Of a stretch of DNA of 64,000 bases, positions 46,979 to 56,404 are shown in pieces. The stretch's first letter is position 1; each line of letters opens with the position of its first letter. Both the position numbers and the translations under genes were made by a program. This DNA is from Caldimonas mangrovi (GTDB taxonomy: Bacteria; Pseudomonadota; Gammaproteobacteria; Burkholderiales; Burkholderiaceae_C): positions 1-64,000 of the forward strand of contig NZ_JAMKFE010000008.1 of NCBI RefSeq assembly GCF_023721835.1. Direction: 5' to 3'. The notes under the pieces are model-generated. The model was not told the DNA's origin and made no database searches. It saw only the letters and a program-made list of their open reading frames with translations.

Positions 46979-47752
46979 TCATTCCTCCAGCTCGGTGCGC
47001 GCCATCTCGACGTCCAGCCGCTCCATCGCGTCCATCGGTTCGCTCTCGGCCGCTTCCTGGTACAGCGCCTCGGCCTCCTTCATCTTCTTCTCGCCTTCCA
47101 GCATCACCAGTCCGTTGGCATATTCGACGCGCGCGATCGCGGAGGCCGGGTTGATGTTCAGCGCTTCCTTGAACATCTTCAGGCCGGTGTCCTTGCTCGC
47201 TCCCTGCGTCTTGCCGAGCAGCGAGCCGACCTTGTCGATCACCTCGGCATGGAAGGCGCCGAGCGCGACGTGCGCATCGGCATGTTTCGGCGCCAGCTTG
47301 ATGGTCGTCTCCAGGGCGTTCTTGACCTTGGTGCCCAGCCCCTGCGCCAGCGCTTTCGCGACGCTGATGCCTTGCCCGTAGCGGCCGATCGCATAGGCCT
47401 GCCAGTAGTAGGCGTTGGCGTTTTTCGGCTCCTCGGCCTGCTGGGCCTCGGCGCGCTCGGCCGCCTCGAGAAACAATTCCAGCTTCTTCTTCTCGTTTTT
47501 CTCCAGGTATGTCGCGTAGATGCATTGCGCCTTGTTGGCCACCGTGACGCCGGCGCCGCCCGCCTTCAGGCCGGCCTCTGTCGCCTTCTGGAATTCGCCC
47601 GCATGGAACAGCGCCCAGGCTTCGGCCACGATCTTGTCCTTCGGGTAGGGCTCGGCGTCGCCGGCATGCAGCCGCGCCCAGTGTTTTTTCAGCGCGGCGG
47701 CGTCATACATGTAGTCGGTGTTGTCGTACGGGAACGCGGTCCACTTGGCCAT
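46979..47752 (-). CDS. tetratricopeptide-like protein
   Basis: A 257-residue soluble, helical, Lys/Glu/Ala-rich protein. Repeats such as KIVAEAWALFHAGEFQKATE, NALETTIKLAPKHADAHVAL and MFKEALNINPASAIARVEYA fit tetratricopeptide repeats, giving about four to five units. There is no signal peptide. The ATG at 47752 starts MAKWTAFPYDNTDYMYD, a conserved-looking N-terminus in Burkholderiales proteins of unknown function. The TetR regulator lies 25 bases upstream on the same strand, so they may be co-transcribed. A scaffold or adaptor role is likely, but the partner is unknown. Confidence 0.8.
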   Translation of the reverse strand: MAKWTAFPYDNTDYMYDAAALKKHWARLHAGDAEPYPKDKIVAEAWALFHAGEFQKATEAGLKAGGAGVTVANKAQCIYATYLEKNEKKKLELFLEAAERAEAQQAEEPKNANAYYWQAYAIGRYGQGISVAKALAQGLGTKVKNALETTIKLAPKHADAHVALGAFHAEVIDKVGSLLGKTQGASKDTGLKMFKEALNINPASAIARVEYANGLVMLEGEKKMKEAEALYQEAAESEPMDAMERLDVEMARTELEE

Positions 47753-47777
47753 GGTGCTTGTCTCCGGGTGGCGGGGG

Positions 47778-48440
47778 TCAGGGTTTGTTGTAGCTGCCGA
47801 CCAGCCCGTGCAGGTGTTCCTTCTGCGCGGGCTCGAGGTAGGGCATCAGCAGGCTGAGCACGTGGTAGGCACCGCGCATCATCGCGGCCCCGGCGCTTTC
47901 GGGCTCCAGCGCGCGGCGCGGGTCGCGCACGTATTCGTAACTCAGCCAGTAGGTGAGCACCACCACCATCGAGGTCGCGACCGGCTCGGCCTCGCGCGCG
48001 TCGATGCGGATCGCGCTGTGCCGGGTCAGCCCGTCGAGCACCGCCTGCACGGCGCGCGACTTGTTCTTCAGCACGAACTGGAAGTGGGTCTCGAGTCGGC
48101 GGTTCTTGCTCAGCAGGTCGTTCAGGTCACGGTACAGGAAGCGGTACTGCCAGATCAGCTCGAACAGCATGTGGAAGAACAGCCAGGCGTCCTCGACGTT
48201 CTTCACGTTGTCGGCGGCGTGCAGCAGGTCGTTCAGCGTGCGTTCGTAGCGGTCGAACAGCGAGTTGATCAGCTCGTCCTTGGCCGGGTAGTGGTAGTAG
48301 AGATTGCCGGGGCTGATGTTGAGCTCGGCGGAGATCAGCGTCGTCGAGACGTTGGGTTCGCCGAAGCGGTTGAAGAGATCCAGCGTGACCTCGAGGATGC
48401 GTTCTGCCGTGCGGCGGGGCTTCTTCTGTTGTGGTGGCAT
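47778..48440 (-). CDS. TetR-family transcriptional regulator
   Basis: A 220-residue repressor-type regulator. The N-terminal helix-turn-helix lies at about 12-58 (RILEVTLDLFNRFGEPNVST followed by ISPGNLYYHYPAKDELI). The C-terminal part has a TetR_C-type ligand pocket rich in aromatic residues (WLFFHMLFELIWQYRFLYRD). The start at 48440 (MPPQQKKPRRT) is divergent from the ABC-2 exporter genes with 109 bases between, so it could control them. The upstream region on the minus strand holds no obvious palindrome. The ligand is unknown. Confidence 0.9.
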   Translation of the reverse strand: MPPQQKKPRRTAERILEVTLDLFNRFGEPNVSTTLISAELNISPGNLYYHYPAKDELINSLFDRYERTLNDLLHAADNVKNVEDAWLFFHMLFELIWQYRFLYRDLNDLLSKNRRLETHFQFVLKNKSRAVQAVLDGLTRHSAIRIDAREAEPVATSMVVVLTYWLSYEYVRDPRRALEPESAGAAMMRGAYHVLSLLMPYLEPAQKEHLHGLVGSYNKP

Positions 48441-48549
48441 CGGTGCTTGTCTCCAGCCGGGCCCAATCTAGCAAAAACCGGCAGCGCCAGGAACCGCGAT
48501 CAACCCGCCGCCAGCACGATTGGTGAGCGCTGCCTACAATTTGCGCCTC

Positions 48550-49500
48550 ATGTCCGCCGTCAGCTTTCAACACGTCAGCAAGTCCTACAAAGGTCCGCGC
48601 GGCCCGTTCCAGGCGCTCAAGGACGTCAGCTTCGACATCGAGCCCGGTGAGTTCTTCGGGCTGCTGGGGCCGAACGGCGCAGGCAAGACCACCTTGATCA
48701 GCATCCTGGCCGGCCTGTCGCGGGCCACCGAGGGCCAGGTGCGGGTGCATGGTCACGATGTGGTCTCGGACTACGCACGAGCCCGCCGACAGCTGGGCGT
48801 CGTGCCCCAGGAGCTGGTGTTCGACCCGTTCTTCACGGTGCGCGAAGCATTGCGCATCCAATCCGGCTATTTCGGCGTCAAGTGCAACGACGACTGGATC
48901 GACGAGCTCCTCGCCAACCTGGGGCTGGCCGACAAGGCGAATGCCAACATGCGGCAGCTCTCGGGCGGCATGAAACGTCGCGTGCTGGTCGCACAGGCAC
49001 TGGTGCACCGACCACCGGTGATCGTGCTCGACGAGCCGACGGCGGGTGTCGACGTCGAGTTGCGCCAGACGCTGTGGCAGTTCATCGCGCGGCTGAACCG
49101 CCAGGGCCACACGGTGCTGCTGACCACCCATTACCTCGAGGAAGCCGAGGCGCTGTGCCACCGCATCGCGATGCTGAAAGCCGGGCAGGTGGTGGCGCTG
49201 GACCGCACGTCGGCGCTGCTGGCCGGCACCGCCAGCACCATGCTCAGCTTCAAGATGGACGGCGAACTGCCGGCCTCGCTCGACCATGCCCGCGTCACCG
49301 GCCGCATCGTGCAGATCACGGCGCACGACGCGCAAGAGGTCGAGGACATCCTGGCGACGCTGCGCATCGCCGGCTGCAAGATCGAAGACCTCGAAATCGG
49401 CCGCGCCGACCTGGAGGACGTGTTTCTCGAGATCATGCAGGCCGATACCTCGCCCAGCGCTTTCGTCACCCGCCCGGCCGGGCTGGAGCAGGTGGCATGA
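48550..49500 (+). CDS. ABC-2 type exporter ATP-binding protein
   Basis: A 316-residue ATPase with Walker A GPNGAGKT, Q-loop GVVPQELVFDPFFTVRE, signature LSGGMKRRVLVAQAL, Walker B VIVLDEPTAGVD and switch His in LLTTHYLEEAE. A C-terminal extension of about 90 residues is typical of the YadG/DrrA-like exporters. The ATG at 48550 (MSAVSFQHVSKSYKG) is used; the frame continues upstream without a ribosome site. The permease start overlaps its stop (ATGA), showing translational coupling. The exported substrate is unknown; relatives handle drugs, lipids or polysaccharides. Confidence 0.93.
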   Translation: MSAVSFQHVSKSYKGPRGPFQALKDVSFDIEPGEFFGLLGPNGAGKTTLISILAGLSRATEGQVRVHGHDVVSDYARARRQLGVVPQELVFDPFFTVREALRIQSGYFGVKCNDDWIDELLANLGLADKANANMRQLSGGMKRRVLVAQALVHRPPVIVLDEPTAGVDVELRQTLWQFIARLNRQGHTVLLTTHYLEEAEALCHRIAMLKAGQVVALDRTSALLAGTASTMLSFKMDGELPASLDHARVTGRIVQITAHDAQEVEDILATLRIAGCKIEDLEIGRADLEDVFLEIMQADTSPSAFVTRPAGLEQVA

Positions 49501-50273
49501 ACGCCGTGCTCGACCGTTTCGCCGGTGTGCGCACGCTGCTCTACAAGGAGGTGCTGCGCTTCTGGAAGGTCAGCTTCCAGACGGTTGCGGCCCCAGTATT
49601 GACGGCCGTGCTCTACCTGCTGATCTTCGGCCACGTGCTCGAAGACCATGTCAAGGTGTTCGACTCGGTCGGCTACACCAGCTTCCTGATCCCCGGCCTG
49701 GTGATGATGAGCGTGCTGCAGAACGCGTTCGCGAACAGCTCGTCTTCCTTGATCCAGAGCAAGATCACCGGCAACTTGGTGTTCCTGCTGGTCACGCCGC
49801 TGTCGCACTGGGCCTGGTTCGCGGCCTATGTCGGCGCGTCGATGGTGCGCGGGCTGGCGGTCGGCGGCGGGGTGTTCCTCGTCACCGTCTGGTTCGCGCC
49901 GCCCAGCTTCGCCGAGCCGTGGTGGATCGTGGTGTTCGCGGTGCTGGGCGCCGGCATGCTGGGCTCGCTGGGCCTGATCGCCGGGCTGTGGGCCGAGAAG
50001 TTCGACCAGATGGCGGCCTTCCAGAACTTCATCATCATGCCGATGACCTTTCTGTCTGGCGTGTTCTATTCGGTGCAGTCGCTGCCGGCCTTCTGGCAGG
50101 CGGTGAGCCACCTGAACCCGTTCTTCTACATGATCGACGGCTTCCGGCGCGGCTTCTTCGGCATCAGCGACGTCTCGCCCTGGGTCAGCCTGGGCGTGGT
50201 CGGCACCAGCTTCGTCGTCGTGGCGGCCATCGCGTTGCAACTGCTGCGTTCGGGCTACAAGCTGCGTCATTGA
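49497..50273 (+). CDS. ABC-2 type exporter permease
   Basis: A 258-residue inner-membrane permease with six predicted spans. TLLYKEVLRFWKV precedes the first span, and FLIPGLVMMSVLQNAFANSS and FQNFIIMPMTFLSGVFYSV are the ABC2_membrane (YadH-like) hallmarks. The ATG at 49497 overlaps the ATPase stop by four bases. Together the two genes form an exporter next to the divergent TetR gene. A MITE-like element begins two bases after its stop. Confidence 0.93.
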   Translation: MNAVLDRFAGVRTLLYKEVLRFWKVSFQTVAAPVLTAVLYLLIFGHVLEDHVKVFDSVGYTSFLIPGLVMMSVLQNAFANSSSSLIQSKITGNLVFLLVTPLSHWAWFAAYVGASMVRGLAVGGGVFLVTVWFAPPSFAEPWWIVVFAVLGAGMLGSLGLIAGLWAEKFDQMAAFQNFIIMPMTFLSGVFYSVQSLPAFWQAVSHLNPFFYMIDGFRRGFFGISDVSPWVSLGVVGTSFVVVAAIALQLLRSGYKLRH

Positions 50274-50275
50274 CC

Positions 50276-50451
50276 AGGGTCTGTTGACATATGAATCACC
50301 CTTGCAGCCCCGGCCCTTCGGGTGGCGCTCCACAGAGGGCGCACTCGTCGTTGCAAATGCTCACCGGGGCCCGACCCCGGTTCCGCTTTGCGCCTAGATT
50401 GCGCCCTCTGTGGAGCGCCACGCAGGGGTGATTCATATGTCAACAGACCCT
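50276..50451. repeat. 176-bp MITE-like long inverted-repeat element
   Basis: The outer arms are perfect over 26 bases: AGGGTCTGTTGACATATGAA... at 50276-50301 pairs with 50426-50451. A second perfect 22-base pair follows inside: GTGGCGCTCCACAGAGGGCG... at 50322-50343 with 50400-50421. The centre (50344-50399) is unpaired and has no coding frame. The GGGTCTGTTGACA end resembles terminal repeats of IS5-like insertion sequences, so this is probably a non-autonomous element. No clear target duplication is visible. It fills the gap between the exporter permease and the BolA gene, and its RNA could form a very stable stem. Confidence 0.8.
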
Positions 50452-50497
50452 AACGTCGCGCCCGGGTTTTCCCGCCGTGCGCCATAATCCGAGCCTT

Positions 50498-50773
50498 ATG
50501 GCCGACCCCACCCCCCAGGAAGTGCGCGACTACATCGCCCAGGGGCTCCCTTGCGAGCACCTGGAGGTGGAAGGCGACGGCCGTCATTTCTTTGCCACCA
50601 TCGTGTCGCCCGAATTCGAGGGCAAGAACCGCGTGGCGCGCCACCAGTGCGTTTATCGGGCACTGGGCGATAGAATGCGCGAGCAAATCCACGCCCTGTC
50701 GATGAAGACGCTGACCCCTGCCGAGTGGGCCGACACATCGGCCACCCGCTCGGCCACCCACCACCACCATTGA
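50498..50773 (+). CDS. BolA/IbaG-family protein
   Basis: A 91-residue BolA-type protein of the IbaG branch, with the class II KH-like fold that binds monothiol glutaredoxins and iron-sulfur clusters. HLEVEGDGRHFFATIVSPEF and NRVARHQCVYRALGDRMREQ are conserved, the latter including the His and the Cys of this branch. The C-terminus ends THHHH, natural here. The ATG at 50498 has a weak ribosome site. The neighbour murA lies 114 bases downstream, the same pairing as ibaG-murA in Escherichia coli, where IbaG has been tied to acid stress and iron-sulfur handling. Confidence 0.92.
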   Translation: MADPTPQEVRDYIAQGLPCEHLEVEGDGRHFFATIVSPEFEGKNRVARHQCVYRALGDRMREQIHALSMKTLTPAEWADTSATRSATHHHH

Positions 50774-50887
50774 CCGGCAACCGCCCGGCGGCGCGGTTGC
50801 GGACTCGACGCGCGTGCCGTGCCTGGTGCGCGATGGTGGGTCCCCAAGCAGCGTGGCGCGGGTGGTGTGCCCCACACAGCACACACC

Positions 50888-52159
50888 ATGGACAAACTCC
50901 TCATACACGGTGGCCGCCGGCTCAACGGTGACGTCACGATCTCCGGGGCCAAGAACGCCGCGCTGCCCGAGCTGTGCGCGGCGCTGCTGACCGCCGAGCC
51001 GGTCACGCTGACCAACGTGCCGCGCCTGCAGGACGTCAACACGACCTTGAAGCTGCTGCGCAACATGGGCGCACGTGCCGAGCGCAGCGAGTCGCAGCCC
51101 GACCAGGTGCTGATCGACGCCGGCAGCGTCACCTCGCCCGAAGCCCCGTACGACCTGGTGAAGACCATGCGTGCGTCCATCCTGGTGCTGGGCCCGCTGC
51201 TGGCGCGCTTCGGCGAGGCGACCGTGTCGCTGCCCGGCGGCTGCGCAATCGGCTCGCGGCCGGTGGACCAGCACATCAAGGGCCTGCAGGCGATGGGCGC
51301 CGAGATCACCGTCGAGCACGGCTACATCATCGCCAAGGCCAGGAAGCTCAAGGGTGTGCGCATCACGACCGACATGGTCACCGTCACCGGCACCGAGAAC
51401 CTGCTGATGGCGGCGACGCTGGCCGACGGCGAGACGGTGCTGGAGAACGCCGCCCAGGAGCCCGAGATTCCGGACCTGGCCGAGATGCTGATCGCGATGG
51501 GTGCGAAGATCGAAGGCCATGGCACCAGCAAGATCCGCGTGCAGGGCGTCGAGCGGCTGCACGGGCTGGCAGGCCCCGTGGGCCACCGTATCGTCCCGGA
51601 CCGCATCGAGGCCGGCACCTTTCTGTGCGCGGTCGCGGCCACCGGCGGCGACGTGGTGCTGAAGAACGCCTGCGCCAGCCACCTGGAAGCGGTGATCGAG
51701 AAGCTGCGCGAAGCGGGGGTGGCCATCGAGGCCGGCGAGAACCACATCCGCGTGACATCCGACGCCCGCCTGAAGGCGGTGTCCTTCCGCACCAGCGAAT
51801 ACCCCGCCTTCCCGACCGACATGCAGGCGCAGTTCATGGCGCTCAACTGCGTGGCCGAGGGCGCCTCCAGGGTCACCGAGACGATCTTCGAGAACCGCTT
51901 CATGCACGTGAACGAGCTGGTGCGCCTGGGTGCCCGCATCGAGGTGGACGGGCACACCGCCATGGTGCAAGGCGTCGAGCAACTGTCCGGCGCAACCGTG
52001 ATGGCAACCGATCTGCGGGCCTCCGCGAGCCTGGTGATCGCAGGGCTCGTTGCCGACGGCGAAACCATCGTCGACCGCATCTACCACCTGGACCGCGGCT
52101 ATGACCAGATGGAAGCGAAGCTTCGCGGCATCGGCGCCGACATCGAGCGCGTGAAGTGA
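50888..52159 (+). CDS. murA: UDP-N-acetylglucosamine 1-carboxyvinyltransferase
   Basis: A 423-residue cytoplasmic enzyme that transfers enolpyruvate from phosphoenolpyruvate to UDP-GlcNAc, the first committed step of peptidoglycan synthesis. [17 protein letters not shown] at the N-terminus, the catalytic Cys119 in [16 protein letters not shown] (fosfomycin target) and [16 protein letters not shown] near the end are all diagnostic. The length is normal. The ATG at 50888 is used; its upstream (GTGTGCCCCACAC, about 50867-50879) can form a small hairpin. A dispersed repeat follows before hisG. Confidence 0.97.
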   Translation: MDKLLIHGGRRLNGDVTISGAKNAALPELCAALLTAEPVTLTNVPRLQDVNTTLKLLRNMGARAERSESQPDQVLIDAGSVTSPEAPYDLVKTMRASILVLGPLLARFGEATVSLPGGCAIGSRPVDQHIKGLQAMGAEITVEHGYIIAKARKLKGVRITTDMVTVTGTENLLMAATLADGETVLENAAQEPEIPDLAEMLIAMGAKIEGHGTSKIRVQGVERLHGLAGPVGHRIVPDRIEAGTFLCAVAATGGDVVLKNACASHLEAVIEKLREAGVAIEAGENHIRVTSDARLKAVSFRTSEYPAFPTDMQAQFMALNCVAEGASRVTETIFENRFMHVNELVRLGARIEVDGHTAMVQGVEQLSGATVMATDLRASASLVIAGLVADGETIVDRIYHLDRGYDQMEAKLRGIGADIERVK

Positions 52160-52160
52160 T

Positions 52161-52329
52161 GGCCCACCCCCTATGCGCTTCGCGGGCTTGCAGCCCGCGC
52201 CTGACCAGGGACGGTCAGCCTCTTTGCCAGGCACGCACAGTCCGCAGGGACTGTTCGTGTCCGGGCTCAGCCCCCTTCGAGGGGGCGACACCAGCGGCCC
52301 GGCGGAGCCGGCTCCGCGGTGTCCGCTGG
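52161..52329 (+). repeat. dispersed GC-rich repeat, long copy with extra hairpins
   Basis: The repeat begins GGCCCACCCCCTATGCGCTT, continues CCTTCGAGGGGGCGACACC and ends GCGGAGCCGGCTCCGCGGTG... Relative to the other copies it has about 80 extra bases. These hold three small perfect hairpins: GCGGGCT-TGC-AGCCCGC (52182-52198), CTGACC-AGGGAC-GGTCAG (52201-52218) and ACAGTCC-GCA-GGGACTGT (near 52238-52254). It lies between murA and hisG. Confidence 0.7.
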
Positions 52330-52382
52330 ATGGAGGTCCGCGATCGGCCGGGCGCGTTTCGTCCGGTGAGGGAATTGCTCAG

Positions 52383-53042
52383 ATGAACCAAAGTTCAACC
52401 ATGATCACACTGGCTCTGTCCAAGGGACGGATCTTCGACGAGACGCTGCCGCTGCTGAAGGCGGCGGGCATCGAGGTCGCCGAAGACCCCGAGACGTCGC
52501 GCAAGCTGATTCTTGCGACCAGCCGGCCCGACGTGCGCGTCGTGCTGGTGCGCGCGACCGACGTGCCGACCTACGTGCAGTACGGCGGTGCCGACCTGGG
52601 CGTGGCCGGCAGGGACGTGCTGCTCGAACACGGCGGCCAGGGGCTGTACCAGCCGCTGGACCTGCGCATCGCGAAGTGCCGCATGAGCGTGGCCGCGCGG
52701 GCCGACTTCGACTATGCCGCGGCGGTGAAGCAGGGGTCGCGCGTACGCGTCGCCACCAAATACACCACCGTCGCCCGCGACCACTTCGCCGACAAGGGCG
52801 TGCACGTCGACCTGATCAAGCTCTATGGCTCGATGGAGCTGGCGCCGCTCACCGGCCTGGCCGACGCCATCGTCGACCTGGTGTCGACCGGCAGCACGCT
52901 GAAGGCCAACCACCTCGTCGAGGTCGAGCAGATCATGGAGATCTCCTCGCGCCTCGTCGTCAACCAGGCCGCGCTGAAGATCAAGCGCGAGCCGATCCGT
53001 CAACTCATCGACATCTTTTCCAACGCCATCGAAAAAGGGTGA
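52383..53042 (+). CDS. hisG: ATP phosphoribosyltransferase, short form
   Basis: A 219-residue catalytic subunit that joins ATP and PRPP in the first step of histidine synthesis. [36 protein letters not shown] and [18 protein letters not shown] (PRPP loop) are present. It lacks the C-terminal regulatory domain of the long form, so it needs the HisZ subunit. No hisZ is in the window, as is usual in Burkholderiales, where it is encoded elsewhere. The ATG at 52383 is preceded by GAGGGAA; the one at 52401 is possible. It starts the his run after the repeat, and hisD follows after five bases. Confidence 0.96.
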   Translation: MNQSSTMITLALSKGRIFDETLPLLKAAGIEVAEDPETSRKLILATSRPDVRVVLVRATDVPTYVQYGGADLGVAGRDVLLEHGGQGLYQPLDLRIAKCRMSVAARADFDYAAAVKQGSRVRVATKYTTVARDHFADKGVHVDLIKLYGSMELAPLTGLADAIVDLVSTGSTLKANHLVEVEQIMEISSRLVVNQAALKIKREPIRQLIDIFSNAIEKG

Positions 53043-53047
53043 ACGCC

Positions 53048-54427
53048 ATGACCGTGCAGATCCGTCAACTCGCCACCACCACGCAGGACTTCGACACCGA
53101 GTTCCGGCGCGTGCTGCATTGGGCGGCAGAGACGGATCATGCGATCGAGCAGCGCGTGGCCGAGATCCTGGCCGACGTGCGCGCCCGTGGTGACGAGGCG
53201 GTGCTGGAATACACACGGCGTTTCGACGGGTTGACCTCCGAGACGGTGGCCGCGCTGGAGATCCCTCGCGGCGAACTGCAGGCTGCGCTCGAGGCGATCA
53301 CGCCCAGGCAACGCGAGGCCTTGCAAGCCGCCGCCGACCGCGTGCGCGACTATCACCAGCGCCAGCTCGATGCCTGCGGCCGCTCTTGGACCTACCGCGA
53401 TGTCGACGGAACGCTGCTCGGCCAGAAAGTCACGCCGCTCGACCGCGTGGGCATCTACGTGCCCGGCGGCAAGGCGGCCTACCCGTCGAGCCTGCTGATG
53501 AATGCAATCCCCGCCAAGGTGGCGGGTGTGGGCGAGATCATCATGGTGGTGCCCACGCCGGCGAAGGGCAGCATTGCGACCGGCGGCACTGGAGCGGCCG
53601 GCGGCAAGGGCGAGCGCAACACGCTGGTGCTGGCCGCAGCAGCGGTGGCCGGAGTGGACCGCGTGTTCACGGTGGGCGGTGCGCAGGCTGTCGCTGCGCT
53701 GGCCTACGGCACGGCCACCATTCCAAAGGTCGACAAGATCACCGGCCCCGGCAACGCATATGTCGCAAGTGCGAAGAAGCACGTCTTCGGTGTCGTCGGG
53801 ATCGACATGATCGCCGGTCCCAGCGAGATCCTGGTGCTGGCCGACGGCACAACGCCGGCCGATTGGGTCGCGATGGATCTGTTCAGCCAGGCCGAGCACG
53901 ACGAGTTGGCTCAAAGCATTCTGCTGTGCCCCGATGCCGGCTACATCGCGCAGGTGAAGGCCGCGATCGACCGGCTGCTGCCCGGCATGCCGCGCCGCGA
54001 CGTGATCCGTGCCTCGCTCGAAGGCCGCGGCGCGCTGATCCACACGCGCAGCATGGAAGAGGCCTGCGAGATCAGCAACCGCATCGCCCCCGAGCACCTG
54101 GAAGTGAGCTCGCGCGACCCGCAGCGCTGGGAGCCGCTGCTGCGCCACGCCGGTGCGATCTTTCTCGGCGCCTACACCAGCGAATCGCTCGGCGACTACT
54201 GCGCCGGCCCCAATCACGTGCTGCCGACCTCGGGCACCGCGCGCTTCTCGTCGCCGCTGGGCGTGTACGACTTCCAGAAGCGCTCCAGCCTGATCGAGGT
54301 AAGCGAGCAGGGCGCGCAGGTGCTCGGCAAGATCGCCGCGGAACTGGCCTACGGCGAGGGCCTGCAGGCGCACGCGCAGGCGGCCGAGTTCCGCTTGAAC
54401 GACACGACCCCGGGGAGCCTGAAATGA
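53048..54427 (+). CDS. hisD: histidinol dehydrogenase
   Basis: A 459-residue zinc- and NAD-dependent enzyme that oxidises histidinol to histidine in the last two steps of the pathway. [47 protein letters not shown] and [10 protein letters not shown] (Zn-ligand and catalytic residues) are conserved, as is the catalytic region [10 protein letters not shown] Gly/Ala-rich insertion ([14 protein letters not shown]) follows VVPTPAKGS, a loop common in Burkholderiales HisD. The ATG at 53048 sits five bases after hisG. Confidence 0.97.
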   Translation: MTVQIRQLATTTQDFDTEFRRVLHWAAETDHAIEQRVAEILADVRARGDEAVLEYTRRFDGLTSETVAALEIPRGELQAALEAITPRQREALQAAADRVRDYHQRQLDACGRSWTYRDVDGTLLGQKVTPLDRVGIYVPGGKAAYPSSLLMNAIPAKVAGVGEIIMVVPTPAKGSIATGGTGAAGGKGERNTLVLAAAAVAGVDRVFTVGGAQAVAALAYGTATIPKVDKITGPGNAYVASAKKHVFGVVGIDMIAGPSEILVLADGTTPADWVAMDLFSQAEHDELAQSILLCPDAGYIAQVKAAIDRLLPGMPRRDVIRASLEGRGALIHTRSMEEACEISNRIAPEHLEVSSRDPQRWEPLLRHAGAIFLGAYTSESLGDYCAGPNHVLPTSGTARFSSPLGVYDFQKRSSLIEVSEQGAQVLGKIAAELAYGEGLQAHAQAAEFRLNDTTPGSLK

Positions 54428-54430
54428 GGG

Positions 54431-54514
54431 ACTACCTCCTACGCGCTTCGCGCGCCCCTCAAGCGGGCGACGCCGGTGGCCCGGCGGAGCCGGTTCCACG
54501 GCGTCACTTGGCTT
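54431..54514 (+). repeat. dispersed GC-rich repeat, copy between hisD and hisC
   Basis: The order CCTCCTACGCGCTTCGCGCG, CCCTCAAGCGGGCGACGCC, GCCCGGCGGAGCCGGTTCC matches the copies at 52161-52329 and 55659-55742. It begins within four bases of the hisD stop, which suggests it was inserted at the gene end and pushed hisC 141 bases away from hisD. Confidence 0.7.
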
Positions 54515-54568
54515 GGGTCGGTTCGTGCGCCAGGGTGCGCGCGACAAACAGTGCTGTGGAGACCTGAA

Positions 54569-55651
54569 ATGCTCAATCTGACGCAACGCATCGAGCAATA
54601 CATTCGCGAGGACGTGCGCGAGCTGCGCCCCTATGCCGTGCAGCCGAGCGCCGGCATGGTCAAGCTCGACGCGATGGAAAACCCGTTCCGCCTGCCGCTC
54701 GAGCTGCAGCGCGAACTGGGCGAGCGCCTGGGCGCGGTCGCGATCAACCGCTACCCCGGCGAGCGCATCGAGGTGCTGCGCGCGGCGCTGGCGAAGCACA
54801 GCCGCATGCCGGATGGCCAGGCGTTGATGCTGGGCAACGGCTCGGACGAACTGATCTCGCTGCTGGCCATGGCCTGCAAGCTGCCGGGCGCGGCGATCCT
54901 GGCACCCACTCCCGGCTTCGTGATGTACGAGATGTCGGCCGAGCTGCAGGCGATGAACTTCGTCGGCGTGCCGCTGCAGCCCGGCACGCTGGAACTCGAC
55001 GAGCCGGCGATGCTGGCGGCGATCGAGCAGCACCGGCCCGCGCTGATCTACATCGCCTACCCGAACAACCCGACCGGCAACCTGTTCGACGACGCCATCA
55101 TCGAGCGCATCATTGCCGCGGCGCCCGGCCTGGTGGTCATCGACGAGGCCTACCAGCCGTTCGCGAGCAAGAGCTACGTCGACCGCTACGCACGCCACGA
55201 CCATGTGCTGCTGATGCGCACGCTGAGCAAGTTCGGCCTGGCCGGCGTGCGGCTGGGCTACATGATGGGGCGCCGCGAGCTGATCGAGCAGATCGAAAAG
55301 GTGCGCCCGCCGTACAACGTCAGCGTGCTCAACTGCGAGGCCGCGCTGTTCGCGCTCGAGCACGAGGACGAGTTTGCGCGGCAGGCCCGGGTCTTGCGTG
55401 CCGAACGCCAGCGCCTGTTCGATGCACTGGGAACCATGCCCGGCGTCCACCCGTATCCGAGCGAGGCCAACATGATCCTGGTGCGGGTGCCCGACGCGCA
55501 GCGCACCTTCGAGGGCATGAAGCAGCGCAAGGTGCTGATCAAGAGCGTCGGCCGCAGCACGTCGCCGCTGCTTGCCAACTGTGTGCGCCTGACGGTAGGC
55601 TCGCCCGAAGAGAACGACCTGATGATCGCCGCGCTGCGTGAGAGCCTGTGA
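54569..55651 (+). CDS. hisC: histidinol-phosphate aminotransferase
   Basis: A 360-residue PLP-dependent class II aminotransferase that converts imidazole-acetol phosphate to histidinol phosphate. The PLP lysine is Lys221 in [26 protein letters not shown] at the N-terminus, [10 protein letters not shown] and [10 protein letters not shown] are typical. The start at 54569 has GGAG seven bases upstream; upstream in-frame sequence belongs to the repeat. It lies between two repeat copies in the his run. Confidence 0.96.
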   Translation: MLNLTQRIEQYIREDVRELRPYAVQPSAGMVKLDAMENPFRLPLELQRELGERLGAVAINRYPGERIEVLRAALAKHSRMPDGQALMLGNGSDELISLLAMACKLPGAAILAPTPGFVMYEMSAELQAMNFVGVPLQPGTLELDEPAMLAAIEQHRPALIYIAYPNNPTGNLFDDAIIERIIAAAPGLVVIDEAYQPFASKSYVDRYARHDHVLLMRTLSKFGLAGVRLGYMMGRRELIEQIEKVRPPYNVSVLNCEAALFALEHEDEFARQARVLRAERQRLFDALGTMPGVHPYPSEANMILVRVPDAQRTFEGMKQRKVLIKSVGRSTSPLLANCVRLTVGSPEENDLMIAALRESL

Positions 55652-55658
55652 TGGAATT

Positions 55659-55742
55659 GGCCCACCCCCTACGCGCTTTGCGTGCCTCCTCGAGGGGGCG
55701 CCACTGGCGGCCCGGCGAAGCCGGCTCCGCGGTGGCCGCTGG
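55659..55742 (+). repeat. dispersed GC-rich repeat, copy between hisC and hisB
   Basis: It begins GGCCCACCCCCTACGCGCTT just after the hisC stop, then CCTCGAGGGGGCGCCACTGG, GCCCGGCGAAGCCGGCTCCG and CGGTGGCCGCTGG. It is the cleanest short copy and may be taken as the reference unit of about 84 bases. CCTCGAGG and GCCGGCTCCG contain small self-complementary parts. Confidence 0.75.
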
Positions 55743-55793
55743 GTTGCGTCGCCTCACGTATGCGGTGTCCCCGAAAGCGTCATAAAGAGCCCG

Positions 55794-56402
55794 ATGAATA
55801 CAGCAACTTCATCCGAACGTGTGGCAGAAGTCACACGCAACACCACCGAAACGCAGATCCGCGTGCGCGTCAACCTGGACGGCACCGGCCAGGCGCAGCT
55901 GTCCACCGGCATCGGCTTCTTCGACCACATGCTCGACCAGATCGCCCGCCACGGCCTGATCGACCTGGAGATCGACGCCAAGGGCGACTTGCACATCGAC
56001 GGGCACCACACCGTGGAAGACGTCGGCATCACGCTGGGCCAGGCCGTGGCCAAGGCCGTGGGCGACAAGAAGGGCCTGCGCCGCTACGGCCATGCCTACG
56101 TGCCGCTGGACGAGGCCCTGTCGCGCGTGGTAGTCGACTTCTCCGGCCGCCCGGGCCTGACCATGCACGTGCCGTTCAAGTCCGGAATGATCGGCGGGTT
56201 CGACACCCAGCTGGCCTACGAGTTCTTCCAGGGCTTCGCGAACCATGCGCTGGTGACGCTGCACATCGACAACCTGCGTGGCGAGAACGCGCATCACCAG
56301 TGCGAGACGGTGTTCAAGGCGTATGCCCGGGCGCTGCGCATGGCGCTCGAACTCGACCCGCGCATGGCCGGCGTGATCCCTTCCACCAAGGGGACGCTCT
56401 GA
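55794..56402 (+). CDS. hisB: imidazoleglycerol-phosphate dehydratase
   Basis: A 202-residue monofunctional enzyme that dehydrates imidazoleglycerol phosphate; the phosphatase half of enteric HisB is absent. The two His-rich metal motifs [11 protein letters not shown] and GENAHHQCE and the central [18 protein letters not shown] are complete. The ATG at 55794 gives [15 protein letters not shown] with AGAG upstream. hisH starts two bases after the stop. Confidence 0.97.
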   Translation: MNTATSSERVAEVTRNTTETQIRVRVNLDGTGQAQLSTGIGFFDHMLDQIARHGLIDLEIDAKGDLHIDGHHTVEDVGITLGQAVAKAVGDKKGLRRYGHAYVPLDEALSRVVVDFSGRPGLTMHVPFKSGMIGGFDTQLAYEFFQGFANHALVTLHIDNLRGENAHHQCETVFKAYARALRMALELDPRMAGVIPSTKGTL

Positions 56403-56404
56403 CC

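Noticed and set aside
50759-50770. His-rich end of the BolA protein as an engineered tag
   Set aside because: Only four consecutive His in a natural GC-rich context with the normal bolA-murA neighbourhood; no vector sequence is present.
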